Shown: positions 28,675 to 37,933 of the stretch, piece by piece
How positions within the stretch are numbered: position 1 is the stretch's first letter
Layout of the letters: each line of letters begins with the position of its first letter
Assembly (NCBI RefSeq): GCF_900639875.1
Contig: NZ_CAAAIA010000006.1
Coordinates: forward strand, 62,001-126,000
Origin: Legionella impletisoli
GTDB taxonomy: Bacteria; Pseudomonadota; Gammaproteobacteria; Legionellales; Legionellaceae
DNA: 64,000 nucleotides
Direction of reading: 5' to 3'
The notes under the pieces: generated by a model
The model's database searches: none
Seen by the model: the letters and a program-made list of their open reading frames with translations, nothing else
What the model was told of the DNA's origin: nothing
Position numbers and translations under genes: made by a program

Positions 28675-29304
28675 CTACTGCGATGTCAACAATAAAGAAA
28701 GTAGTTTTCTTTGTTGTACTGACTGTCGCTTTAGACGCAAGCGATGTGCAATGACAATGGATTTCAACTCCTCGGCCGCTTTTTTAAACTGATCATTCAC
28801 AATTAAATAATCAAATTCATGATAATGACTCAGTTCATCTTTTGCTTTATTCATGCGTGCAGCAATGACTTCTTGATTGTCTTGTTTACGATCAAAAAGG
28901 CGTTGTTTCAACGCTTCAAGTGAGGGCGGGACAATAAAAATCCCAACAGCGTCTTTGAAGATGTGCTTAATTTGCTTTGCGCCTTGCCAATCAATATCCA
29001 ACACCACATCAATTCCAGCCTGTAACCGATCGTGTATTTGTGCTTTTGACGTACCATAAGAATGTTCAAACACATGCGCATGCTCAACAAATTCTTGCTC
29101 ACGGATCATTTCATTAAATGTGTTTTGATCAATAAAAAAATAATCCACGCCATGAGTTTCTCCTGGGCGCTGCGGTCTCGTCGTATGTGAGATAGAAACT
29201 TCTATGTCATTTAGTTCATCAATAAGCTTTTTAACTAAGCTTGTTTTGCCGCCTCCAGAGGGCGCTGCAACGATGAATAAACTACCCGAATACTGTTCAG
29301 CCAT
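28675..29304 (-). CDS. gmk: Guanylate kinase
   Basis: Converts GMP to GDP. The P-loop is [12 protein letters not shown] (about 14-25). The GMP-binding region [17 protein letters not shown] follows, and [10 protein letters not shown] is the conserved core strand. At 209 residues it is full length. Its start is 6 bp after the yicC stop and rpoZ follows by 46 bp. Confidence 0.96.
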   Translation of the reverse strand: MAEQYSGSLFIVAAPSGGGKTSLVKKLIDELNDIEVSISHTTRPQRPGETHGVDYFFIDQNTFNEMIREQEFVEHAHVFEHSYGTSKAQIHDRLQAGIDVVLDIDWQGAKQIKHIFKDAVGIFIVPPSLEALKQRLFDRKQDNQEVIAARMNKAKDELSHYHEFDYLIVNDQFKKAAEELKSIVIAHRLRLKRQSVQQRKLLSLLLTSQ

Positions 29305-29310
29305 GATCGC

Positions 29311-30177
29311 TTACTCTATGTTTTGTATTTGCTCGCGCATTTGTTCAATTAATACTTTCATTTCTACTGCATGCTGTGTTAATGCCGCTGAATCCGATTT
29401 GGAGCTTAGCGTATTCGCCTCACGATTTAACTCTTGCATTAAAAAATCAAGCCGACGACCAACCGCTTCTTGAGTAGCTAATACTCGGGACACTTCGGCG
29501 ATATGTGCATTTAACCTGTCTAATTCTTCACTTACATCCAGTTTAGCCAGCATTAAAGCAATTTCTTGCTCGATCCGACTATCTGCAACATTCATTTGAA
29601 GCGATTCTAAACGACCAAGTAATTTTTCTCGCGCATGAGTCGCAATCGATTCAATTAACCCTTCAACGTGTTTCACTTCAGCAGCCAGTAAAGTCAAACG
29701 TGAATCAACAAATTCTCTTAATTTTTTTCCTTCAATGTGTCTTGCTTTTATAAGCTCATCAAGAGTCAAAGCAAACAAACGCACGACTTCATGGGAAAGC
29801 ATTTCGCGATCGGGTTGGCTCAACTCTGCAACACCCGGCCAAGCTAATAGATTGCTTACCGTTAGATCATTTGCAAGTTGCTGATGTTCTGCTAATTCGT
29901 TTCCAGCGTTGATGAGTGCTTTCAAAAGCGCTTCATTGATAATCATAGTCTTTTCTGCACCGGGTGCATAATCAAGCTTAAGCTGGCAATCGAGCTTACC
30001 GCGGCTTACTTTTCCACGAAACGCATTGCGACAGGCGATTTCTAGGCTACGAAAAGATTCTGGAAGTCGAAAGCTTGCTTCCAAATAACGATGGTTAACT
30101 GACTTTAATTCCCAACAAATAAGGGTAGAATCCACTTGGCTTTGCACTCTGGCAAAGGCGGTCATACTATGAGTCAT
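29311..30177 (-). CDS. yicC: YicC/YloC family endoribonuclease
   Basis: A 288-residue protein of the YicC family, in E. coli an endoribonuclease linked to small-RNA turnover. The N-terminus MTHSMTAFARVQ and SVNHRYLEASFRLPE, and the C-terminal FLMQELNREANTLSSKS with two conserved acidic/histidine clusters, identify it. In E. coli yicC neighbours rph; here it is divergent from rph and precedes gmk. Confidence 0.93.
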   Translation of the reverse strand: MTHSMTAFARVQSQVDSTLICWELKSVNHRYLEASFRLPESFRSLEIACRNAFRGKVSRGKLDCQLKLDYAPGAEKTMIINEALLKALINAGNELAEHQQLANDLTVSNLLAWPGVAELSQPDREMLSHEVVRLFALTLDELIKARHIEGKKLREFVDSRLTLLAAEVKHVEGLIESIATHAREKLLGRLESLQMNVADSRIEQEIALMLAKLDVSEELDRLNAHIAEVSRVLATQEAVGRRLDFLMQELNREANTLSSKSDSAALTQHAVEMKVLIEQMREQIQNIE

Positions 30178-30415
30178 ATCTTTAAAAGCTTATTAAAGTT
30201 TGCGCGACTATACCGGAAATTTGTAAAAAAACAAACCCAAGGTCGGAATGTTCAAATGACTTGCATTGCCTCAACTTGTTCTGCCTCTTAGAGACATTCA
30301 AAGACAAAATCCTATGCTTCATCCTCATTCCATATTGGTATATACTTACGCTCCGCGCGATCAACTCTGCGGTTTTTGGCCGCGCGAAGTATTATCATTT
30401 TCTCAAGGAATTATT

Positions 30416-31123
30416 ATGCGCCCTAGCAATCGTGAAGTTAATCAATTAAGAGACATCCAAATAACTCGAAATTTCACTCATCATGCCGAGGGGTCCGTTT
30501 TAGTTGAATTTGGTAACACTCGTGTGCTTTGTACCGCATCGGTAACCGATGGAGTACCGCGGTTTTTAAAAGGAAAAAATCAAGGATGGATTACGGCAGA
30601 ATACGGAATGTTGCCACGCGCAACCCATAGCCGAACAGAGCGTGAAGCGGCTAAAGGCAAACAAGGTGGGCGTACGCTAGAAATTCAACGCTTAATTGGT
30701 CGTTCTTTACGCACCTGCATTGACTTAAAAACCTTAGGTGAATGCACCATTACCTTAGATTGTGATGTCATCCAAGCAGATGGAGGTACCAGAACAGCCG
30801 CCATAACGGGGGCCTGTGTGGCATTGAAAGATGCAATAGACTGGATGATATCGCGTGAAAAATTACGCAAAAAACCTGAATTTCATTATGTGGCTGCTGT
30901 TTCTGTTGGTATTTACCGTGGACAGCCTGTTTTAGATTTGGACTATGCTGAAGATGTATTGGCAGAAACAGATATGAATGTCGTCATGAACGATAAAAAT
31001 CAGTTCATTGAAGTTCAAGGAACCGCCGAAGATGGCGCATTTACACGTGAGCAACTTAATGAAATGTTGGCGCTTGCAGAATCCGGCATTCGTCAGTTAT
31101 TTGATCTTCAGAAATCTTCCTAA
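30416..31123 (+). CDS. rph: Ribonuclease PH
   Basis: A phosphorolytic 3'-5' exonuclease that trims tRNA precursors. I choose ATG 30416 with AAGGAA at 5 nt, giving [12 protein letters not shown] and 235 residues; an upstream in-frame ATG at 30266 adds 50 unrelated residues. The catalytic/phosphate region [17 protein letters not shown] and the RNase PH segment [16 protein letters not shown] are intact. It is not truncated, unlike the K-12 gene. It is divergent from yicC. Confidence 0.96.
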   Translation: MRPSNREVNQLRDIQITRNFTHHAEGSVLVEFGNTRVLCTASVTDGVPRFLKGKNQGWITAEYGMLPRATHSRTEREAAKGKQGGRTLEIQRLIGRSLRTCIDLKTLGECTITLDCDVIQADGGTRTAAITGACVALKDAIDWMISREKLRKKPEFHYVAAVSVGIYRGQPVLDLDYAEDVLAETDMNVVMNDKNQFIEVQGTAEDGAFTREQLNEMLALAESGIRQLFDLQKSS

Positions 31124-31350
31124 TTTTCGAATTTCTGGGAACGTTTAACCATTCAAGCTCAACGCCTGCACCGGCTTAGCTAGTGTTTTAGCGCAGTACT
31201 CCTAGATTCCGTGGATAAGCCACAGAACGTGGAAGATTCGTGCCGGCTGCAGAAATTGTTGAAGATTCAGTGCTTGCCCGTGGCCTCCACCGGCCATTTT
31301 GAATTCCGCTGTTCAATGATCTTTGTTTTTCATTGGCATGTGAATTTAAG

Positions 31351-32385
31351 TTAAAACATGGTTTTATTCATTGCCACAGCTCTGGCCGTATCTCTGGAAA
31401 TTAAATTATCCGAAACCAATTTGGATAAGTGTTGATCTAAGGTTAACATGCCTTGCGCTTGCCCTGTTTGAATGGATGAGTACATCTGAGCCACTTTATC
31501 TTCGCGAATTAAATTTCGTATGGCTGAATTGCATATCATAATTTCCAACGCTGCTACTCGACCTCCACCCACTTTTTTTAATAAAGTTTGAGCGACTACT
31601 GCTTGTAAGGATTCAGACAACATGGAACGGACCATGGCTTTTTCCTCTCCGGGGAAAACATCGATAATCCGGTTGATGGTTTTTGTTGCAGAATTGGTAT
31701 GCAAGGTTCCAAAAACCAAGTGGCCTGTTTCAGCCGCTGTCATCGCCAAGCGAATCGTTTCCAAATCACGCAACTCCCCAACCAAAATTACATCTGGGTC
31801 TTCCCTTAATGCCGAGCGAAGTGCCGCACTGAAACTGTAGGTATCTTTATGAACTTCACGCTGATTCACTAACGACTTATTACTGTGATGGACAAATTCA
31901 ATAGGATCTTCGACTGTAAGAATATGATCGTAACGTGTGCTGTTAATGAAATCGATCATCGCAGCTAGTGTTGTACTTTTTCCAGATCCAGTTGGCCCGG
32001 TTACCAACACCAACCCTTTAGGGTAAGAAGCCATATCGGTAAACACACTAGGCAAGTTTAAATCATCTAAACTAAGAATTTTAGAAGGAATCGTACGAAA
32101 TACCGCCGCCGCACCCCGAGCCTGGTTAAATGCGTTGACCCTGAATCGAGATAAATTCGCAATCTCAAAAGAAAAGTCGGTTTCTAGTTTTTCTTCATAA
32201 TCTTTGCGTTGTTTATCATTCATGATGTCATAAATGATTTTAATGACATCTTTATGGTCCATCGGTGGAACGTTAATTTTGCGCAAATCACCATCAACAC
32301 GAATCATTGGAGGCATACCTGCTGATAAATGCAAATCAGAAGACTTATTTTTTACTGCAAATCCCAATAATTCAGTTATATCCAT
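31351..32385 (-). CDS. pilT: Type IV pilus retraction ATPase PilT
   Basis: Hexameric ATPase that depolymerises type IV pili, powering twitching and DNA uptake. Walker A is GPTGSGKST (130-138). The Asp box ILVGELRD, the His box (GHLVFGTLHTNSA) and the PilT-specific AIRNLIRE near residue 270 are present. At 344 residues it is normal. It is divergent from the permease-yggS-proC-yggT set, the usual pilT/yggS neighbourhood apart from the inserted permease. Its leader contains a small GCTAAT/ATTAGC hairpin (32413-32430). Confidence 0.96.
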   Translation of the reverse strand: MDITELLGFAVKNKSSDLHLSAGMPPMIRVDGDLRKINVPPMDHKDVIKIIYDIMNDKQRKDYEEKLETDFSFEIANLSRFRVNAFNQARGAAAVFRTIPSKILSLDDLNLPSVFTDMASYPKGLVLVTGPTGSGKSTTLAAMIDFINSTRYDHILTVEDPIEFVHHSNKSLVNQREVHKDTYSFSAALRSALREDPDVILVGELRDLETIRLAMTAAETGHLVFGTLHTNSATKTINRIIDVFPGEEKAMVRSMLSESLQAVVAQTLLKKVGGGRVAALEIMICNSAIRNLIREDKVAQMYSSIQTGQAQGMLTLDQHLSKLVSDNLISRDTARAVAMNKTMF

Positions 32386-32669
32386 TCGAGACCTATTACT
32401 TTAATTTAACATGCTAATTCAAAGATTAGCCTAAAAATTAATCATCAGCAACTGAGTAAGCCTATATTTATTTGGCTAAAAAACTTAACCATGATCACTA
32501 GTAACGTCCGAAAAAATATGCTTAGATGGTAGACCAACCATTTGCAAAAAATGACTTTTTTGAAGACACTGTGTTAAAATATTAGATTGTCTCGTATTTA
32601 TAGCAGCAATTTAGTTCTTTTTTTTCAGAATAAGTTGCTCAATTTAAATAAAAAATTGGGGTTTATGTT

Positions 32670-33968
32670 ATGTCCTCGGATGCTACGATTGCAATACCCG
32701 TATCTACTAATACAATAGACTCAGATCGCAAGCATAATACCACTTGGGTGCTTAGCCTTTATGGAACGGCAATTGGAGCCGGGACATTATTTCTTCCAAT
32801 TGATGCCGGATTGAATGGCTTACTCCCCCTCATGATTATGACACTTCTTGCGTTCCCCATGACTTATTTCTCTCACCAAGCATTATGTCGTTTTGTTTTA
32901 TCAGGCTCAGGGGATCACCCCGACATCACGGATGTGGTTGATCAACACTTTGGTCAAAAAGCAGGTAAACTTTTAACCTACCTTTACTTTTTCTCCATTT
33001 TTCCGATTTTATTGATGTATAGCGTGGCTTTAACGAATACCACACAAAGCTTCATCGCCAATCAAATGCATCTTACTCCTCCTCCACGTGCCTTAATTTC
33101 TTTACTGCTGGTTATTGGTTTGATGCTCATTATTCGAATGGGTCAACATATGGTTATTAAAGCCATGAGCTTTTTAGTTTATCCCTTCATCATAGTTCTG
33201 GTGATGTTGTCGCTTTATTTGGTTCCGCACTGGAACAGCGCTATCTTTCATTATCATCCCCAAGGCCATAGTGGGATTAAATCCTTAATGATGTCTTTAT
33301 GGCTGCTAATCCCGGTGGTGATTTTTTCATTTAATCATTCTCCTATTATTTCGTCTTTTGCAGTAAGTCAAAAAAAACGATATGGCCATGATGCAGCAAA
33401 AAAAAGCACGGGTATATTAAAAACAACGCACCTTTTGATGGTTATCACCGTCATGTTTTTTGTATTTAGCTGCGTTTTAAGTTTATCCCCAGAAAATCTT
33501 GCTGAGGCCAAAGAGCAAAATATTTCGATTTTATCTTATCTCGCTAATCATTTTCATACGCCTTTAATTGCTTATATTGCTCCCATTATTGCCTTTCTAG
33601 CGATTGCAAAATCGTATCTTGGTCATTACCTTGGTGCGAGTGAAGGTCTTGCTGGTATGATTAATAAATCTTTAAAAATGCGAGGCAAAACCTTATCGAA
33701 CCACACTCTGGATATCGGAATTGATTTATTTATTATCTTAGCTTGTTGGGTCATTGCAACCATAAATCCCAATATTTTGACTTTAATTGAAACGTTAGGC
33801 GGCCCCATCATTGCTGTGTTTTTATTTATCATGCCGATGTATGCCATCAAAATGGTCCCGAGCATGAAGCAATACCGTAAACCGTTGGCTAATCTCTTTA
33901 CTGCCTTCATTGGTATTATTGCACTATCTGCGATTCTTTATGGATTGAAACATACTTTAGGTGGTTAA
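32670..33968 (+). CDS. HAAAP-family amino acid permease, probably serine or threonine (SdaC/TdcC type)
   Basis: An inner-membrane proton/sodium symporter of 432 residues with about 11 membrane helices. The first helix has GTAIGAGTLFLPIDAG, the hallmark of the hydroxy/aromatic amino acid permease family. The central SFNHSPIISSFAVSQKKRYG is SdaC/TdcC-like and argues against aromatic permeases. Serine is a main carbon source for Legionella, which fits. GGGG at 32658-32661 serves as ribosome site. The stop is immediately followed by the yggS ATG, so translation is likely coupled. Confidence 0.85.
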   Translation: MSSDATIAIPVSTNTIDSDRKHNTTWVLSLYGTAIGAGTLFLPIDAGLNGLLPLMIMTLLAFPMTYFSHQALCRFVLSGSGDHPDITDVVDQHFGQKAGKLLTYLYFFSIFPILLMYSVALTNTTQSFIANQMHLTPPPRALISLLLVIGLMLIIRMGQHMVIKAMSFLVYPFIIVLVMLSLYLVPHWNSAIFHYHPQGHSGIKSLMMSLWLLIPVVIFSFNHSPIISSFAVSQKKRYGHDAAKKSTGILKTTHLLMVITVMFFVFSCVLSLSPENLAEAKEQNISILSYLANHFHTPLIAYIAPIIAFLAIAKSYLGHYLGASEGLAGMINKSLKMRGKTLSNHTLDIGIDLFIILACWVIATINPNILTLIETLGGPIIAVFLFIMPMYAIKMVPSMKQYRKPLANLFTAFIGIIALSAILYGLKHTLGG

Positions 33969-34649
33969 ATGACCATCACACTTCAAATCGAAAAAATAAA
34001 TAAAGCGATTATCGAATCAGCTAAAGCATCGGGGCGTTCCCCAGATTTAATAAAGCTACTAGCCGTCAGTAAAGGCCAAACCGTTGATGCCATTAAGCGT
34101 GCCTACTACGCAGGGATCCGCGATTTTGGCGAAAATTATTTGCAAGAAGCCCTTCCTAAAATTAACGCGTTGCCATCGTTGGATATTCAGTGGCATTTTA
34201 TCGGTCATATTCAAAGCAATAAAGCGCGAGAAATTGCAGAACATGTTGATTGGGTACACAGTGTCAGCCGCCTTTCGATTGCACGAGCATTGAATCAGTT
34301 TAGAACGCTTGAGCATGCATTAAATATTTGCCTACAAATTAATTTGGACAATGAAGCGACTAAGTCTGGGATCCCTCCTGAAGAAGCCCCACAGCTTGTA
34401 GCCGAGGTTCTACGCTTATCGCGTCTTAAGTTGCGAGGGTTAATGGTTATTCCAACACCATCGCTTGATGAAAATCAGCAGTACGAACGTTTTCTTCGTG
34501 TCCATCATTTGTTACAGTCCCTGAATCAAGAATTTAAAATCAATATGGATACGCTGTCTATGGGGATGAGTCATGATTTCCCTGCGGCTATTCGCGCAGG
34601 CAGCACCATCGTTCGAATTGGACAAGCCATTTTCGGAAAACGACCATGA
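33969..34649 (+). CDS. yggS: YggS family PLP homeostasis protein
   Basis: A PLP-binding protein without known catalysis that buffers vitamin B6 levels (PROSC/YBL036c family). The PLP lysine is K35 (LLAVSKGQ). FGENYLQEALPKI, HFIGHIQSNKARE and the C-terminal LSMGMSHDFPAAIRAGST are all canonical. It has 226 residues. It overlaps proC by 4 bp, the common yggS-proC-yggT operon. Confidence 0.95.
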   Translation: MTITLQIEKINKAIIESAKASGRSPDLIKLLAVSKGQTVDAIKRAYYAGIRDFGENYLQEALPKINALPSLDIQWHFIGHIQSNKAREIAEHVDWVHSVSRLSIARALNQFRTLEHALNICLQINLDNEATKSGIPPEEAPQLVAEVLRLSRLKLRGLMVIPTPSLDENQQYERFLRVHHLLQSLNQEFKINMDTLSMGMSHDFPAAIRAGSTIVRIGQAIFGKRP

Positions 34650-35449
34650 ATATTACTTTTGTAGGATTCGGCAATATGGCTAAAGCGATTGCTCACGGCC
34701 TTTTAAATGAAAAATCAATAAAGCTTTCGGCTTCCTCGCCCTCTTTATCCAATGGAACCACAGCCAAAGGTATAAACACTCATTCAAATAATTTAGTTTT
34801 TCTACCTGAAGCAGATGTTGTCATCCTTGCTGTAAAGCCTGTCATGATGAAAAGTGTAATGCAAGAGATCATTGCGATGATTCCACCTAAAGCCTTAGTA
34901 ATTAGCGTTGCCGCCGGCATTCCGCTCTCTTGGTTTAATCAATTTAATGAAAAGCTTGCTGTAGTCCGTGCTATGCCAAATATCGCTTCATCGGTTGGTA
35001 AAGGCGCGACTCCTTTAGTCGCAAACCCTCAAGTTACCCTAGCTCAAAAAAAACAAGCAGAATTTATATTCAACGCCACTGGGCTTACAACATGGGTTAT
35101 GGAAGAAGAGGCGATGGATGCGTTTAATGCTCTTTCTGGCAGTGGTCCAGCTTATGTGTTTCTGTTTATGGAAGAAATGATCCATGCGGCTTGTGCTTTG
35201 GGCCTTGAGAAAGAAACGGCCAAAACCTTCACAATGCAAACCGTTGCAGGCGCACTGGAGTTAGCTGAGCAAGGAAATCTTGAATTATCTGTCTTAAGAA
35301 AACACGTTACTTCCCAAGGAGGCACCACAGCCGCGGCTCTTGAAGTATTTAAGCAACAAGCGTTCGGTAACCTTATTTCTCTTGCCATGAAAGCAGCTTA
35401 CAATCGTGCAAAAGAACTGGGTTTAATGAATACCAATCAAAACACTTAA
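34646..35449 (+). CDS. proC: Pyrroline-5-carboxylate reductase
   Basis: Last step of proline synthesis, reducing P5C with NAD(P)H. The N-terminal Rossmann motif is GFGNMAKAIAHGL. The dimer/active region ALSGSGPAYVFLFMEEM and the signature TSQGGTTAAALE are present. It has 267 residues. The start overlaps the yggS stop (ATGA). Confidence 0.95.
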   Translation: MNITFVGFGNMAKAIAHGLLNEKSIKLSASSPSLSNGTTAKGINTHSNNLVFLPEADVVILAVKPVMMKSVMQEIIAMIPPKALVISVAAGIPLSWFNQFNEKLAVVRAMPNIASSVGKGATPLVANPQVTLAQKKQAEFIFNATGLTTWVMEEEAMDAFNALSGSGPAYVFLFMEEMIHAACALGLEKETAKTFTMQTVAGALELAEQGNLELSVLRKHVTSQGGTTAAALEVFKQQAFGNLISLAMKAAYNRAKELGLMNTNQNT

Positions 35450-35467
35450 TTTCTTGGAGAACACATA

Positions 35468-36043
35468 ATGGGCGGATTGCTATCGGCTGGTTATTTCTTA
35501 TTTTCTTTATTTTTCAGCCTTGTCTTATTTATATTGTGGTTAAGAATTGCGCTGCAGTATTTAAGAGTAAGCGTACTTCATCCTGTTAGCCAAGTCATTC
35601 ATAAATTAACCGACCCACTGATTAACCCAATAAACCGGTTATTTGGTTTTAATAAAGGACGTCGAAGCCGGTATGATTGGGCAACCATGATGATATTACT
35701 GATCGTTGAAGCAATTAAGATCGCGTTGCTTAGCTTGATGTTTTTCGGTGCGCTAATGCCCATAGAATTTTTTATTTTATATATTCTCGCGGATTTAATT
35801 ATTCAACCTTGTAATTTATTGTTTTACGCCGTTCTTATTCGCGCCATTATGAGCTGGGTTAATCCGACTTGGCATAACCCGCTTGCAGAGATTGTATATC
35901 TTTTGACAGAGCCTTTGCTCCGTCTAGGAAGGCGTGTGATTCCAGACATTTCGGGATTTGATTTTTCACCTATTTTGGTGATTGTGGTTTTAAAAGTATT
36001 AACCCTTTTTATTGGCGGTTTACTTCCTGTTCCGTTACTTTAA
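35468..36043 (+). CDS. yggT: YggT family integral membrane protein
   Basis: A 191-residue protein with two copies of the YggT domain, each a pair of helices preceded by a conserved segment (LRVSVLHPVSQVIHKLTDPLINP; IMSWVNPTWHNPLAEIVYLLTEP). The family is linked to osmotic shock tolerance and septum/envelope functions in other bacteria; its role here is not established. It starts 18 bp after proC with GGAG upstream. Confidence 0.92.
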   Translation: MGGLLSAGYFLFSLFFSLVLFILWLRIALQYLRVSVLHPVSQVIHKLTDPLINPINRLFGFNKGRRSRYDWATMMILLIVEAIKIALLSLMFFGALMPIEFFILYILADLIIQPCNLLFYAVLIRAIMSWVNPTWHNPLAEIVYLLTEPLLRLGRRVIPDISGFDFSPILVIVVLKVLTLFIGGLLPVPLL

Positions 36044-36180
36044 GAATCCCAGTTAGGAACTTCGGATCTTAGAGCAAAACAAATACATTCTGGCGACAAC
36101 CGCCATCCTGCACCACAGTATTTTTTAGATAAACATTGAGAAAATTTGAAGCGGATAAGACGCAGGTGCGGAATGTCGGC

Positions 36181-36186
36181 TATAAT
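36181..36186 (+). promoter_or_regulatory. -10 element for the DUF2845-like gene
   Basis: A perfect TATAAT lies 29 bp before ATG 36215. Transcription would begin near 36193, which rules out the upstream in-frame ATGs (36146 onward) and supports the start just before the signal peptide. No good -35 is visible. Confidence 0.5.
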
Positions 36187-36214
36187 GAGGATAAGTTCTT
36201 TTTTGGTGCAAATC

Positions 36215-36793
36215 ATGACGCAGAAATCTTTATTGCTCTTGGTCGCATCTTTGTTTCCTATGGCCACCTTAGCACAAGATACGATTTATTGCCCAGCACA
36301 TGCCGCCTACATCAAAGTGGGCATGACGGCTGAACAAGTCTTAGCTGCTTGTGGCCCTCCATTGAATAGGCAAGTAGGCGATCGGGTAACTAAGCGCGTA
36401 CCCGTAACGCAATTAATTTATAACTCATTAAATTCTGGGTTTGATTCCTGGGGGGGCACCACGAATTTATATGATCAATGGTCACTTCCTCAAGGACCAA
36501 GCGGGGTCAACTTAGAAGTTGACATCATGAACAATAAAGTCATAGCGATTAAATTTAATGGCTCTAGCTCTAACGCCATTTCAATGTGCTCAGGAGGAAG
36601 CTTTGAAATTGGGGATGATCAAAGTCAGGTCTTTCAAGCGTGCGGCTCTCCTTCTACAACCAACAACACCTATATCAACCAACCCGTTCCCACAAATCAA
36701 AAACCCGAAGTGTGGGTTTATCAAAACGATAAATTTCAACAACCTTTTAGCTTGACAATCATTAATGGCAAATTAGAATCCATTAGCCAATAA
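36215..36793 (+). CDS. Secreted protein with two DUF2845-like repeats
   Basis: A 192-residue protein with a clear signal peptide (KSLLLLVASLFPMATLAQ, cleavage near residue 20). The mature part has two similar units. Each has a leading cysteine, a G-x6-QVxxACGxP block (GMTAEQVLAACGPP and GDDQSQVFQACGSP), a V-x-VY-type strand and a closing N-x-K-x-x-x-I strand. This fold resembles the small periplasmic DUF2845 domain common in Legionella. Function is unknown; periplasmic or outer-membrane location is inferred. The next gene starts 77 bp later. Confidence 0.75.
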   Translation: MTQKSLLLLVASLFPMATLAQDTIYCPAHAAYIKVGMTAEQVLAACGPPLNRQVGDRVTKRVPVTQLIYNSLNSGFDSWGGTTNLYDQWSLPQGPSGVNLEVDIMNNKVIAIKFNGSSSNAISMCSGGSFEIGDDQSQVFQACGSPSTTNNTYINQPVPTNQKPEVWVYQNDKFQQPFSLTIINGKLESISQ

Positions 36794-36869
36794 TCTGTTC
36801 CGTCTCAAGCGCAATTACGTTGATTTGGTTCTGGCTTTGATTAAACCCTTTAAAAATTAGGATTCTTGT

Positions 36870-37169
36870 ATGAGTGAAACAATTGACGATTTAACCATTT
36901 CTTATCACGAAAACGGCATTGAAACGACCAAAGAATTGGATAAACATGTGCTTTCAAAAGGCGCTTGGACGACCATCCTTTATCGCTATCAAGATTGGGA
37001 CAATGCAAAACAAGTATATGGTCCAGTGAAGTATTCCATTCGACGTTATCAAAAACGCAACAATCAATATTGGCAGAAATCTAAGTTTAATATTTCCAGT
37101 GAAGAACAAGCGCGTAAAATTATCAGCGTTTTAAGTGACTGGCTCACAGAAACTCAAGAAACGGATTAG
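36870..37169 (+). CDS. Conserved small protein of unknown function
   Basis: A 99-residue hydrophilic protein without membrane segment or signal. The centre KGAWTTILYRYQDWDNAKQVYG then KYSIRRYQKRNNQYWQKSKFNISS resembles a small conserved proteobacterial family of unknown function that I recall but cannot name. It is rich in aromatic and basic residues, suggesting nucleic-acid or protein binding (inference). AAATTAGG before the ATG is a modest ribosome site. It converges on the elyC-like gene with 2 bp between stops. Confidence 0.75.
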   Translation: MSETIDDLTISYHENGIETTKELDKHVLSKGAWTTILYRYQDWDNAKQVYGPVKYSIRRYQKRNNQYWQKSKFNISSEEQARKIISVLSDWLTETQETD

Positions 37170-37171
37170 GA

Positions 37172-37933
37172 CTAAACAATCCCGATTAAATTCGCCCAAA
37201 TCCGGCCTAAAATCTCATGCCAAGCAATATTTAAATATGCGAAATTTTGAGGATTTGGGAAAACCAACTTTTCCCACCGCTCATCGGACCAGTAAAAAGT
37301 AAAATCCGTCGGCGCTGCCGTTGGCGTCAACCCTTGTTTTTGGAACAAAGCCATAGAGCGTGGCATATGAATGGCGGAGGTTACCAAATAAAAAGATTGA
37401 CCTTCTAATAACTCGTTTAATTCCCGGGCTTGATCCGCTGTATTAATAGAAGCAGATTCCAAAACGATGTCTTTTTTGGGGATAGCAAACCATTGAGCTA
37501 AATCAAACATCCGACTGGCTTCGGAGGCCTCTCCATTAAAATTTCCACCAGAAAGGACCAACTTGGCGCTAGGAAGCATACGATAGAGACGAACACCTTC
37601 CATGAGTCGACGAGTGCTTGCACTGGTTAATAAGTTATTCGGCGGGGAGTTAGCATATTGATATTGACCACCCCCTAATACCACAATCCATTGAATGGAT
37701 GAGTTAGGTTTTAAAATAGGGTTGTATTGTCTTTCTAAATGTTCAGTGACCAAGCGAGGTAAAAATGAAGTGCTAAACGTTAAAAAACACACCAAAACCA
37801 GAAAAAATCCTATTTTGACAATACGGGGACGACCACCTCTTGCCAGAAGGATTAAACATCCTAAAACTAAAGCAAATGTAAAAAAATAAGGATTAATGAT
37901 CGCTTCTAGAAAATGTCGAACAAACGCCATCAT
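37172..37933 (-). CDS. YdcF/ElyC family envelope protein (DUF218)
   Basis: 253 residues with two N-terminal membrane helices (about 12-30 and 38-56) and a periplasmic DUF218 domain. WIVVLGGGQYQ, RRLMEGVRLYRMLPSAKLVLSGG and YLVTSAIHMPRSMALFQKQG match E. coli ElyC (YcbC), which affects peptidoglycan and lipid-carrier metabolism, better than SanA or YdcF. The start overlaps the lptG stop (ATGATG), so it may be cotranscribed with the LPS exporter genes, which fits an envelope role. Confidence 0.85.
   Translation of the reverse strand: MMAFVRHFLEAIINPYFFTFALVLGCLILLARGGRPRIVKIGFFLVLVCFLTFSTSFLPRLVTEHLERQYNPILKPNSSIQWIVVLGGGQYQYANSPPNNLLTSASTRRLMEGVRLYRMLPSAKLVLSGGNFNGEASEASRMFDLAQWFAIPKKDIVLESASINTADQARELNELLEGQSFYLVTSAIHMPRSMALFQKQGLTPTAAPTDFTFYWSDERWEKLVFPNPQNFAYLNIAWHEILGRIWANLIGIV

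Noticed and set aside
31124..31350. Possible gene or RNA between rph and pilT
   Set aside because: Only short imperfect palindromes (such as CAGAAAT/ATTTCTG overlapping the rph stop) and no reading frame were seen.
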